Below, one piece after another: positions 33,650 through 44,604 of a stretch of 64,000 bases of DNA; position 1 is the first letter of the stretch; every line of letters begins with the position of its first letter. The notes under the pieces were generated by a model that was not told the origin of the DNA, did not search any database, and worked only from the letters and a program-made list of their open reading frames with translations. The DNA lies in contig CANTUQ010000008.1 of the NCBI GenBank assembly GCA_947683425.1, positions 992,001-1,056,000 on the forward strand, in the 5' to 3' direction. Origin of the DNA: Excoecaria cochinchinensis. Its lineage: Eukaryota > Streptophyta > Magnoliopsida > Malpighiales > Euphorbiaceae. Both the position numbers and the translations under genes were made by a program.

Positions 33650-35714
33650 TGTAAGCACCGTGTCCCGAGGCGGTTTGGATTAGAGATTACTCGATGAGGA
33701 ATCAACATCTGAGTCCGTACAAATGGTTGAGATTCGGAGGTTTTGGTCCCCTGCTTCACGAGAAATGTGTTCTTTCAGTCTTCGTAGGAAAGAGGGAGGA
33801 AACGGGGAATTTTTAGGTCAAAAGGTGTATTTTTCTCCACCGGCGGTCTACCCGTCTGTCAAAGGCAAGACCGTCGCTCGCTTCTAGTCACCGACGACCT
33901 ATGTGATTTTTTGACGCCCGTCGGAGGGACCTGATTTTTCGGAGCACGCAACCTGATTTCCCGGAACACGCAATCTCTCCGACGCCCGTCGGTCAGAGTT
34001 ACAGGCCCGTCGGTTGAATTCTTGTGTCAGTAGGATTGAACCGACGCCCGTCGGTCACCCCTGGCCTATAAAAGCTTTCATTTCCCACCTAGGAATGGGT
34101 TGGAGAAATTTCTAAAGGGGGAAACTCTGTCAAAATTAACACTTGTTTCTCTCTCTTCCAGCAAACACAAATCTTAAGAAATCTCTTTTAGTTTAAGAAT
34201 CAAACCATTAAAAGGAGCTAAATCTAATTAGTTTTCCTAAGGCTTTGATTCCAAAATTCAGTCTTTTGAAGGATCAAGAAGGAAATAATCTATTTTCCTC
34301 ATTCTTGACCTTTCATTTTATCTTCTTGTGGAGCGTGCAGGACTTTAATCGACACCAAAAATCCAACCAAAATATTATCTGAGGGTAAATATTCCGGACT
34401 TCTTCTCCGTATTACTTCATCTTTATTCTTATTCTTGCTTTTTTTGACTTTTTGCTTTTATCTTTCTTGATTTTGATCCTTTTCATCTCGTTTTTGTGGT
34501 AAAAATCTGTTTTTGCTTCGAAAAAATAGTTTCGCCTTCGTTTTTTTCAGAGACAGCGGTGACCGACGGGTCATCTGTTTCATCGACGCCTGTCGGTCAC
34601 CTCACCCACAGACGCCCTCTCTCGAGTGAGCGATGGAACACGTTGGTCGCCTCGACTGATGCCCGTCGGTCACTCGGCAGTGGCCGTCCCTGGGTTCTGT
34701 CTCCATATTTTCAAACCCCCTTTTCTTTTCCTTTTTCTATCTCTCTCAAGTCTTAGAGCTTTATTTATATTGAGCTTTTTTACATTAACACCCATTAACC
34801 TTTTGTGAGCATATATGATTTTCTTGGACTGTTCTGAGCTCGAGGGGCGATCTACCATGCTCGGAGGATTCCGTCCGGTTTAGTTTTCTAACCTTCTTAG
34901 TTATTTCACTCATTTGTTTATTTATTAATTATTTTATGTACATGAATATACCTTTTTGTATTACGATAAATATAAAAATTGATGAATGTTTTATATTTAA
35001 TAAAAGGAGATTTTTATAAAATTAAGGACCCAATGTCCTATTTTTCATCCAATGAAAAATTTTCACAATAAAAACATCATTTTTATAATGAATGCATGCG
35101 AGGACCAAAGTTCTCAAAATAAATAATCTCCCGTCTCATGTATGTATTGCACATTTATAAATGGGAGTTGTATTCCGCTCCTAGTGTTATTGTAATTTTT
35201 TGATTTAATATTCCTCTATTTATCTATCGCTTTAATACGTGAATAAAATGCGCTTTTAATTAAATTGCATCTTATGGAGAGAGAGCGAATTAATGAGTTC
35301 AAAATTTAATCATAAAATAATCGAGGTAGAAATAGATGAGAAGTCCCGAACCAGCTCTGGTCTTTGGGCTCAAAGAGGTGAGAGGTCTATCCGATCACTC
35401 GTTGGAACTAAGACCTCCAAGACACCTCTTGTGTCACGAGACTTAGACGTTAATCCTAGGCTCCTTTGGGAGAGAGGTTTAACCTCCAAGACCCCTTTGG
35501 TTGGCCCAAAATGGATAATAAGCGCAGTCTTAAGCTCTCCGAGGCGAGAGAAACTTTGCCAATGTTCTATTGGGCGGCGACTCTATGAAACCTCCTTGTT
35601 GCCCAAAATAGACGCACTCGCAATTCATTGCAAGTTGCCAACGGACCTTCAAATGCCCGATCGCCCTCAAGCGGGCGGTCGTACGAGCGGCAGCGGGGTC
35701 TGGCGCGTGTCACA
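33650..35714 (+). repeat. 3' LTR of Ogre/Tat-like element
   Basis: TGTAAGCACC to GCGTGTCACA, colinear with the 5' LTR throughout. TATA at 34067-34073; one 19-bp palindromic unit against three in the 5' LTR; scattered single-base differences and small indels. Confidence 0.9.
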
Positions 35715-35719
35715 CTATG

Positions 35720-36069
35720 TTTTTTTTTTTAAGGCTTTGATGACTCATTTTTAGCATTTTGTTTTCTTGGGTTGAATTGTAAGCAAATGTTGGTTATTTA
35801 ATACACTAATATTAAGATATTTTTATATTTTGTTATTATATGAATAATATATAATGCATAAATATAAATTCCATCATTTATATGATCAAAATAATGAAAA
35901 AAAGGAATGCAATCGCTGAAAATATTGTATTTAGAAAAAAAAAATATTTGTTATTTGTTTTGCTAAGCAAAACATACGTCATTAAATTTGAGATGCTTTA
36001 AAAACAAGCGTAAAAAATGTTAAACAATAATGGGTATGTAATTAAAACTAACATGACAACATTTTTATG
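35720..36069. other. AT-rich non-coding host sequence
   Basis: Lies between the Ogre-like element and the hairpin MITE. Poly-T and poly-A tracts; no gene or repeat boundary seen. Confidence 0.4.
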
Positions 36070-36078
36070 CAAATTTTC

Positions 36079-36290
36079 GGGACTTTTTTATAAATAGTGT
36101 TTTTTTAAAAAATATTTGGATTTTTGGGGTGTTTTAAAAAATATTTGGAAAAATGGGGTTTATTCCATTTTCGCAACATCCGCAACAACCTATTGCGGAA
36201 ATGGAATAAACCCCATTTCCCAAAATATTCTTTAAAACACCCCAAAAAGCTAAATACTTTTTTAAAAAATACTATTTATAAAAAAGTCCC
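36079..36290. mobile_element. Hairpin Mutator-type MITE (212 bp)
   Basis: Terminal inverted repeats GGGACTTTTTTATAAATAGT at both ends are exact over 20 bp. The 9-bp target duplications CAAATTTTC lie at 36070-36078 and 36291-36299, the size expected for Mutator-like elements. Almost the whole element folds back on itself; the centre is near CGCAACATCCGCAACAACC (36172-36190). Non-coding. Confidence 0.85.
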
Positions 36291-36299
36291 CAAATTTTC

Positions 36300-36944
36300 A
36301 CTAAATTTAGAACATTTATATAAATAAGCGTAGTAAACTTAATGGTGCTTTTCTATATAAGCGTTGCAAACTTAGTGACACTTATTTATTTGAGCGTTTC
36401 AATATTTGGTTTTTTTTTTTAATGTTAGTATGACGCATTAAAAATTTTGGTGTCATAAATAGGATTTTTTGGATCGTGAATAGTGTTACTCGGGATTAAA
36501 AATGTCACTCGGAACTGTAATGTACTTTTTTTGGGCATTGGGAAGTACAATTCATGAAAAGTTCGAAAATATAATTTGAAATGAAACCGAGGTTAAATAG
36601 AGTTTCAAAAGTCGAAAATAAAAATAAGTAGCGGTTTTCGGTGTGAATAGTGCACGATTTGACTCAAAATTTGGCCAAAGTCAAACTTTGACTTTAGACC
36701 TTAAAAAAATTTACCCGACTATGGAAAATAATAATAAATGATAAAATGTCAATCATAAGGTAAAATTAAAGTGAAAGATAATTTAGACAGAAAAGTGAAT
36801 TATTGGATATTTATCTCTAGATCAAAAAATTTACCGAAACGACACAGTTTTAACCCAAAAATTTGTAGACACGCAAAGAATAATTTTTCCATCTATTTCG
36901 AACATATTTTGATATAAATTAAATAAAGAAATATGCAATCTATG
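36300..36944. other. Non-coding sequence
   Basis: AT-rich with A- and T-tracts. A short opposed pair around GGCCAAAGTCAAACTTTGACTT (36672-36694) is the only structure noted. No coding signal. Confidence 0.4.
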
Positions 36945-38502
36945 AGAAGGTGACATTTGACATAATATGGACCATTAGACTAAATAGTAACCAATTAAAT
37001 CTTGGCCCTTCATTTCATACTATATAAGGATGGAAACTTCAAGAAAATTGCAGTATCTCTCCCATTCTTAGCTGAATTCTTCTTCTCTCTTCCTTGTCCA
37101 TCTTCTTCTTTATTCATCCATGGAGGAATTAGCCCAAAGACACTAAAGTAAGCCATAAAAACGTAAAAATAATTATCTACACTCTCTCCTTGACTTACTA
37201 AGTAAAGAATTGGTGGAAAATTTCAAGCTTGATAGGAAGATTAGTGTCTTCCATAATATCCCAAATAAATGGAATTTAGAGATTTTTGTAAATTAGTAGT
37301 ATTTAGTGAGTATAGGTAGTGTATGGCTTAATTTAGATGAAATTTGAAGGAAATTTAATGGTAATATGCACATGGAAATTTGGCTTGGTGAAGAACAAGA
37401 GGAAAGAAAGGAAAAGAGAAAGAAAGAGAAACATAATCAAAGGAGCAATGGAATTGATGTTTTTGGATACTAATACTCCCATTTTTCATGTTTATGCATG
37501 ATTATGTTTGTGATCAAGTGTTGGATAAATGATGAATTTAATAGAAATTAATGTTATAAGTGTTTAATTGGATGATAAATGAAGTTGTGTACGTGATTAA
37601 TTTGGATGCTAGACTTACATTTTACATTTTTCTCAATTGACACACTTTATGTAACTCTTTGAAATTTTCATGTATACGCCAAAATGCTCAAGTGACTTCA
37701 TAATCATGCTTTTGATGATCATAATCATGCTTTTGATAAGTTAACAATTTAGTTATTTTAGTTTAAAATAAATAAATTTGAGTGTGGTACAAGTCTTGGT
37801 CGGATTGTCCATAAAGTATGAACTAGTAATATTGTTGCATATTAAAGCTAATTTGGTAAGATTGATGAGTATTCATCTTGGATTCGTGAAGGTAGCTTTA
37901 ATGATAGCATTTAATTGGCTTGGCCAAACCTAGTGTGTATGAATTTAGAAGTGCTCATTCTTGTCCACTAAAAAGGAATATAAATGATGTGAACTTTCAA
38001 AATGGTTATTATGAAGATAGAAAGTGTGAGTTGAGATTGGATTATGAAAGAAGAATAAGATATGAACTTGATTATATGTGTATAAATGACATTATGTGAC
38101 TATGATCTTAAATTGAAAATTTAAAATGAATTGATGGAATTGCTTTGCCCTTAGTAGCTAGTAGTGAAACTAAAAGTATATGATATAATTGGTTAGCCAT
38201 AACAACGTATACCGCAGTTTTGAGTTATGGTGACTCGCATTTGTAGATTAATAGCGGTCTACATAATCATACAGTCTGCATTATGTAGTTAGTCGAAGCA
38301 TTTGACCCCCAAGTGGACACTTAGACAGTTTTGGACCTTTAGTGTCATAGTCCCGTATATCCTGTTCGTTGGGTTTTCGCTGAATATTACTGGGGAAAAA
38401 AGTAATAATAGGGCAAAATAGTATTATTGAGAGAAAATAATAAAAATAAGGCAAGTTGGTAATAATGATAAGAAAACTTTGAAAATAAATTTATGAACAC
38501 TT
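36945..38502 (+). repeat. LTR-family unit R1
   Basis: Colinear with 43190-44604 and 44770-46280. It contains a TATA box (TATATAAG, 37021-37028), a CTTCTTCTCTCTTCC leader, and late phrases such as 'tggtgactcg' and 'ttactggg'. It ends with TTATGAACACTT just before a new TATAACACCC start. No coding frame. Type: gypsy-like LTR fragment, inferred from the TAACACC start of the adjoining units. Confidence 0.65.
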
Positions 38503-38516
38503 TATAACACCCTATA

Positions 38517-38951
38517 TGATAGAGTTGGGATACGCCCATGACTCTTTATTGGATTGAGTTCCAATTTAGATTAAATTGAGTTATTTAATCTGAATTAAAT
38601 TACCAAATCCTATCTCAGAAAGGATTCTGAGTTAAACTAGGGATAAGACTCTAGCCTTTAGAATCTCTATAAATAGAGGTGAGATCCTCATTATTTGGTA
38701 ACGAGAAAACGTATACGCCGCAAGGCTGCTTGTTCCCACTCACGATTTATTGTGTTAATCTTACAGGGGCTCTTAGATTGTGATCTAACTGCTCTTATCC
38801 CGAGTGGGTAAAAGCCAGACCGATGACCAAAAACAAACGGGATCTTGGTAGACGCTTCCGCAACGAGTTTATGCGCTACAAGAGGTAGGTATCATTTATT
38901 AATGTTACCTCCGTATAAATTATATTTGTAATAATTTTCCGTAATCCATCA
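38517..38951 (+). repeat. 5' LTR of copia element (435 bp)
   Basis: TGATAGAG...CCATCA, followed by the primer site. It contains a TATA box TATAAATA (38668-38675) within a short inverted pair CTCTATAAATAGAG. Confidence 0.8.
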
Positions 38952-38952
38952 T

Positions 38953-38964
38953 TGGTATCAGAGC
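38953..38964 (+). other. Primer binding site, initiator tRNA-Met type
   Basis: TGGTATCAGAGC, one base after the LTR end. It establishes plus orientation for the copia element. Confidence 0.9.
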
Positions 38965-39330
38965 TTTCGTTTTTTGCGTCCTGGCATGCGGCTTAAAATT
39001 GATCTAAAATTTTATGAGTAAAATTTGTAGATCTAGGAAGCATGAAACGCAACAAAAAATTTGTTTTTTGTGTGAAAAATATATATGCGTGTATATTTTG
39101 GCTCAATTTCATGTATGTGTACATCGAAACCCGAGGGATAAAATTGAATATTCGAAATGCTAGTCTAGAAATTGAAATTTATTTTAACCTTACCATTGTG
39201 TTCACAGACCCCGAAAACCCCCGGCCGGCCGAAATTCGGAGCTCTAATTCAGCCGAGAAGGCGGTGCGTGGCTTGCACGCGCCGCCATACGTTGGGCAAG
39301 TGCATGGGCAGTGGCCCACATGCGTGCAAA

Positions 39331-39646
39331 CACGTGTCGATAACGTGACGCGTTATTGACACGTGGCCCAATCGTCGCGAGCCACGTGGCAGATCGCAGT
39401 CATGCCACGTGGATCCGACGTGTCACCTGTGCGCCACGTGGATGCTAGGTGGACCAATCGGGGGTCGACACGTGGTAAGGTCGAGGCCTGCCACGTGTCA
39501 TGATGACGTGTTACGCAGCCACGTGTACCAATCAGAGTCCGCCACGTGTTAAGCCACGTCACTGCCACGTGTCCACATGGTGCCACGTGGGCGCCACGTG
39601 GACCCGTAGCAGTCGGACACGTGTCACGCTGTGGTGTTGACACGTG
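39331..39646. promoter_or_regulatory. Cluster of 14 G-boxes (CACGTG) in copia leader
   Basis: CACGTG starts at 39331, 39360, 39383, 39406, 39435, 39469, 39492, 39520, 39543, 39566, 39584, 39595, 39618 and 39641. Seven of the 13 intervals are exactly 23 bp. Most are CCACGTGG/T or ACACGTGG/T, the ABRE/G-box form bound by plant bZIP and bHLH factors. ACCAATC (CCAAT-box) occurs at about 39452 and 39527. The tract is GC-rich in an AT-rich neighbourhood and lies downstream of the LTR promoter, between primer site and gag. Regulatory activity is inferred. Confidence 0.7.
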
Positions 39647-40899
39647 TCCGACCAGAGGGAGTCGCGCGTGTGGCGCGTGGAGGTGCGTGAGAGTGTCCTC
39701 CTCCCTCTCGTTGGCGCGTGCGGTGAGTTCCTGCCTTTAAATCAGCTCTATTTTTTTGTGAAAATGTTTTTCAAAATATTTCTAATTTATTGGTCTATTT
39801 TTCAAAATTTTTTAATGACCAGAAAATATATTTTATATTTTTTGATATTTAAATGTGTTTAATTTCAAAATAAAATATTAAAAATGTGTAGAAAATGTGT
39901 TTTCTGCTTTCGAATATTTTTAAAAATATTTTGAAAATATTTTTGAGGTTCTGTCCTTACTTATTGATTGAAATGCGTTTCAATTATGTGTATTTATACA
40001 TGAGTGTATAAATTTTTCCTGTAATATTTTATAGAAATTTTAAATAAGGGCACCGGTTCTTCCTTAAGAAATGCATAGGTTGCTTTAAGAATTGCAAGAG
40101 TGCAACTAATAAGCTTTGAGCTGATGATATTGATGCTATAGTGCATCATAAAGTACATGTGTAAGAACAAATGCAAGAGTGTGTTTGGACTGGTGGTCTG
40201 AGTATGAAAATGGAACTTTGGTTCGAGTTGCTAAAAGGCAAGTGTTGAGAAATAATACTAAAATCTGTGATGGTATTGAAAAATGGACGGAGCGTGAATC
40301 GTCCATGGCTTTATCAATTGACTTATGAGTTGCTTGATGAAGTGATAAAATTGGTCAAAGAAATAATCCTAATAACTAAAAAGATTTTATGAAATCTGAA
40401 CTTCTAGAATAGTTGACATTAGTGTCAATTTTGAGTTTGAGTTTATTTTTGTTAAATAGGATTTATGTTTCATATTAATATTTGACATGAGTGTCTGATT
40501 TTGGGATTATTGGTTTTTTGGTTAAATAAATGTGTTTATTTACTTATCATGATGGCATTTAACTTTATAATAAATGAGTTTATTTTAATTGTTAATTGCC
40601 TTGCGATATTTTATGAGTAAAATGATTGCATGCTTATTGAGTATAGGCTCAACAAGATCCCCTCATAAGTTTGAGAACTTGATAATCCAATAATTCAGAT
40701 TTATTATAAATGAAATTTTAACCTGTAAGGTTGGACATTAGGACTTAGAGGATAATTGGATACTATAAGTAGTCTTTTTGAATTTGAGCCTAATAGAAAA
40801 TTTTATTATGTTATTATTTCAGGTGCATAATAAATTGCATGTGTTGCCTTATCTTCCTTAAATATGTGCAATATTATTCCATTTGAGATTAGAGGATCT

Positions 40900-42480
40900 T
40901 AATGGATGCTGTTTCCAAGTTATAATTATGAAATCTGGAATACAAAGATCGTGTATATGCTTGAAGAGCAAGAGGCTCTTAAATCCTCAGGTTCGGTTAT
41001 GGCTGAACCTGAGTATGGCACTATAACCCAGCATAAGTAGGATCGAGATGCCTATGTTGCATCACATCACTAAGCAATTTCACAAATATCAAAATGCAAT
41101 GGATCTGTGGATCGCTTTGCAGGAGAAATTTGGAGATGTGACTCTGAATATGCTCCGATCATTGAATACCAAATTTGATACATATCAGAAAAGTCTAATT
41201 ATTCGATGCAGAAACATCTAAGAGAGATGGAAAAGAATAAGTGAGTTTAGTGACTTTGGTCATAAGTTGACTGACGAGTAGCAGGTCCAAACTGTTATCC
41301 GTTCCTTATCCAAGAGTTGGGAGTATATAAGGATACAACTAACTCATGTGGACAACGTAAAAGGATGTTGTTTATCATTTAGAGCTTAAAAGGGACCGTT
41401 TGGCAGCGACTAAGGTCAATGCCATAGTGCATGTGGCACAGTCCTGTTCTGGTAAAATGCGTTCTAACTAGAACAACAAAAGAAGCTTCAACAATAGGGA
41501 TAAGGTAAAGGTTTGAGAGCCTAAAAAGCAAAAGGAATAGAATCATGAAAGGTCCAAAGGCAAAAAGGAGATAAACTTTTCAAGAGTGAAATGTTTCAAT
41601 TGCTTATAGAAATGACATTATGCAAGAGATGCATTGTGCCTAAAAAAGATACACTATTCTGACTCAAGAGTGAGTGGAATTTATGTACCTAGTTCTAAAT
41701 TTTATCATTTGTGGGTGATAGATTTAGAACCAATGGACCGTGTAACAAGGGATCGAGATACCTTTGTTATGAAATTTAGGTTCTGTTCTTGTTTTATTGA
41801 AATTTATTTTCAATTTATATTTTAAGGATGACAGTATATGCTTATGCTTGAATGATTTCTATTATGGTTCTAGTTATATTCTGAATGATTTTATTGTTAT
41901 GGATGTGGACCATAACTATTTGAGTAAAACTAATTTTTCCTTTAATTTATTATTTTTCACATTGTTATGAGAATAATGTGAAATTGTGGCGTGCTACATT
42001 AAACCATATTGGACAAAACTGAATGAGTCGGTTAGTCAAAGAAGGTTTAGTAGGCAATTTAAATAAGGTTGAATTGCCTACACGAAAGTATTGTCTAAAA
42101 GGAAAAACTAGTTACAAAATCATTCGAAAAAGGTGCTAAAACCAAATTTTCATTACAGTTAGTCAATTCTGACGAATGTGGTCAAATGAATGTGAGGGTA
42201 AGGCATGGGGCCTACTATTTCATCACATTTATATATGACTATACTAGGTATGGTCATGTCTATTTGATTTCTTACAAGTCAGAAGCATTGTGTTGCTTCA
42301 AGACTTATATGAGTTTAGTTGAGAATCAATTAGACAAAATGATCAAAGCTTTAAGATCTGACAGAGGTCGGTGATATCTTACAGATAAATTTAAAGATTC
42401 ATGTGATAAAAAAAGAATTGAACATTAGTTGTTCATTCTTAAAAATCCATAACAAAACGGTGTTGAGGAAAGGAGAAATA
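40900..42480 (+). pseudogene. Copia gag-protease-integrase remnant
   Basis: Gag-like text (NMWIALQEKFGD-type segment near 41100, LSKSWEYIRIQLTHVDNVKG near 41310) is followed by a zinc-knuckle relic near 41590 (CFNC...GHYARD-like with a stop). A protease-like stretch is at 41690-41770, where the expected D-S-G-A is altered to DLEP. The GAG-pre-integrase segment is near 41985-42110. At 42186-42374 is an open integrase-core piece reading NVRVRHGAYYFITFIYDYTR then YGHVYLISYKSEAL, followed by an NGVEERRN relic near 42460. Many stops and shifts. Translation ends at the foldback LTR, so RT and RNase H are absent. Confidence 0.8.
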
Positions 42481-42487
42481 AGATCAA

Positions 42488-43052
42488 TGATGGAAAAATA
42501 AAAGAAGAAAGTAATCAATACATACTTGTTGTAGCGCAGTAAATCTCGTTGCGGAAGCGATAAAAGGATCTCCTTTTATTTGGTCACCGGTCTGACTTTT
42601 ACCCACTCGGGATAAAAGCAGCTAGATCACAATCTAAGAGCCCCTGTAAGATTAGCACAATAAATCGTGAGTGGAAACGAGCAACCTTGCGGCGTATACG
42701 TTTTCTTGTTACCAAATAATGAGGATCTCACCTCTATTTATAGAGATCCTAAAGGCTAGAGTCTTATCCCTAGTCTAACTCTAGCGTTTAGGATCTCTAT
42801 AAATAGAGGTGGGATCCTCATTATTTGGTAACGAAAAAATGTATACGCCGCAAGGCTGCTCGTTCCCACTCATGATTTATTGTGTTAATCTTACAGGGGC
42901 TCTTAGTTTGTGATCTAGCTGCTCTTATCCCGAGTGGGTAAAAGTCAGACCGGTGACCAAATAAAAGAAGATCCTTGTATCGCTTCTGCAACGAGATTTA
43001 CCGCGCTACAATAAGTATCTATCGATTACTTTCTTCTTTTATTTTTCCATCA
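42488..43052. repeat. 565-bp LTR foldback (inverted repeat)
   Basis: Two LTR segments face each other around 42770, each with its own TATA (TATTTATA 42735-42742 and TATAAATA 42798-42805, symmetric about the centre) and each ending TGATGG/CCATCA at the outside. Arms are about 280 bp, with a loop of about 16 bases near 42763-42778. The arms resemble the 5' LTR from just upstream of its TATA to its end, but differ in the last ~60 bp. Confidence 0.85.
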
Positions 43053-43057
43053 CTATA

Positions 43058-44604
43058 CCATACTATATGGAATCAAGTATCAGGCACTACGATTTCGACT
43101 TGCTTAATAATCTCATGTTATTAATCGTGAAAACATAATTTATTGAACATTTCTTTTTCTTCAACCACTTCATTACTCTTTATTTTTCGATTACTATTCA
43201 TTTGATATATTTTGGACAATTAGATTGAATAGTAACTAATTAAATCTTAGCCCTTCATTTCATACTATATAAGTATGGAAACTTCAAGAAAATTTTAGCA
43301 TCTCCCGCATCATTGGCTGAATTCTTCTTCTCTCTTCCTTTTCCATTTTCTTCTTTTATCATCCATGGAGCAATTAGCCCAAAAATACTAAATTAAGCCA
43401 TAAAATCATAAAAATAATTCTCTACACTCTTTCCTTGACTTACTAAGTGAAGAATTGGTGGAAAATATCAAGGTTGATAGGAAGATTAGTGTCTTCCATA
43501 ATATCCCAAGTAAGTGGAATTTATAGATTTTTGTAAATTAGTATAGTATTTAGTGAGTATAGGTAGTGTATGGCTTATTTTTGATAAAATTTGAAGGAAA
43601 TTTAATTAAGGTTTGCGGATACCAATACTTTCATTTTTCATGTTTATGCATGATTATGCTTGTGATCAAGTGTTGGATAAATGATTAATTTAATTGAAAT
43701 TGATGCTATAAGTGTTTAATTGGATGATGAATGAACTTGTCTTTGTGATTAATTTGAATGCTAGACTTCGTCAATTGGCATACTTTATGTAATTCTTTGA
43801 AATTTTGATGTATATGCCAAAATGCTTAAGTGACTTCATATAATCATGATTTTGATGAGTTGACAATTTAGTTATAGCTTATCGTTTAAAAAAAATGAAT
43901 TTGAGAGTGAGGTACAAGTCTTGGCTGAATTGTCCATAAAGTAGGAACTAATGATACTCTTGCATATCAAAGCTAATTTTGGTATGATTGATGAGTATTC
44001 ATCATGAATTCGAGTAGGTAGCTTCAATGGTAGCATTTAATTGGTTTAGCCAAACCTAATGTGTATGAATTTAGAAGTGCTTGAAAAGGAATATAAATAA
44101 TGTGAACTTTCAAAATGGTTATTAAGAAGATAGAAAGTGTGAGTTGAGATTGGATTATGAAAGAAGAATAAGATATGAACTTGATTATATGTGTATAAAT
44201 GACATTATGTGACTATGATCTTAAATTGAAAATTTAAAATGAATTGATGGAATTGCTTTGCCCTTTGTAGCTAGGAGTGAAACTAGAAATATATGATATA
44301 TTTGGTTAGTCATAGCGACATATATTGCAGTTTCGAGTTATGGTGACTCGTATTTGAATATTAATGGTAGTGTACATAGTTATACAATCAGTATTATGCA
44401 GTTAGTCGAAACATTTGACCCCCAAGTGGTCACTTTGACAGTTTTGGATGCAAATCTTGTTCGTTGGATTTCCGCTGGATATTACTGGGTGCAAAAAGTA
44501 ATAATAAGGCAAAATAGTATTATTGAGAGAAAATAGCAAAAATAAGGCAAGTTGGTAAATAATGATAAGAAAACTTTGAAAATAAATTTATGAGCACTTA
44601 ACTA
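43058..44604 (+). repeat. LTR-family unit R2
   Basis: Together with 38503-38516 this is one unit split by the copia insertion. TATATAAG at 43266-43273. Colinear with R1 and R3 except for an internal deletion (about 43610) that removes the GAAGAACAAGAGGAAAG stretch. Ends GAGCACTTAAC before unit R3. An open frame at 44354-44536 has no family resemblance. Confidence 0.65.

Larger units (their letters stand above)
25284..35714 (+). mobile_element. Ogre/Tat-like gypsy element lacking pol
   Basis: A structurally complete 10,431-bp unit. The flanking 5-bp duplications are CTATG (25279-25283 and 35715-35719). LTRs of 2106 and 2065 bp begin TGTAAGCACC and end GTGTCACA. The primer site is of tRNA-Arg type, as in Ogre/Tat elements, and gag carries a Tat-type C-terminal knuckle. 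After gag there are about 4 kb of non-coding, repeat-containing DNA in place of protease, reverse transcriptase, RNase H and integrase. The two LTRs are very similar, suggesting a fairly recent insertion. It would depend on proteins from another element. Confidence 0.85.
38517..43052 (+). mobile_element. Decayed Ty1/copia element with foldback right end
   Basis: 5-bp duplications CTATA lie at 38512-38516 and 43053-43057. Removing the element plus one duplication restores a unit start reading TAACACCCTATACCATAC-TATATGGAATC, which matches the intact unit at 44609. The order is 5' LTR, initiator-Met primer site, G-box-rich leader, decayed gag, protease and integrase. Reverse transcriptase and RNase H are missing, and the right end is an inverted pair of LTR segments. 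Confidence 0.85.

Noticed and set aside
39353..39643. 96-residue minus-strand frame rich in Thr, Arg and Cys
   Set aside because: It is only the translation of the G-box cluster; periodic GC-rich DNA explains its open frame.
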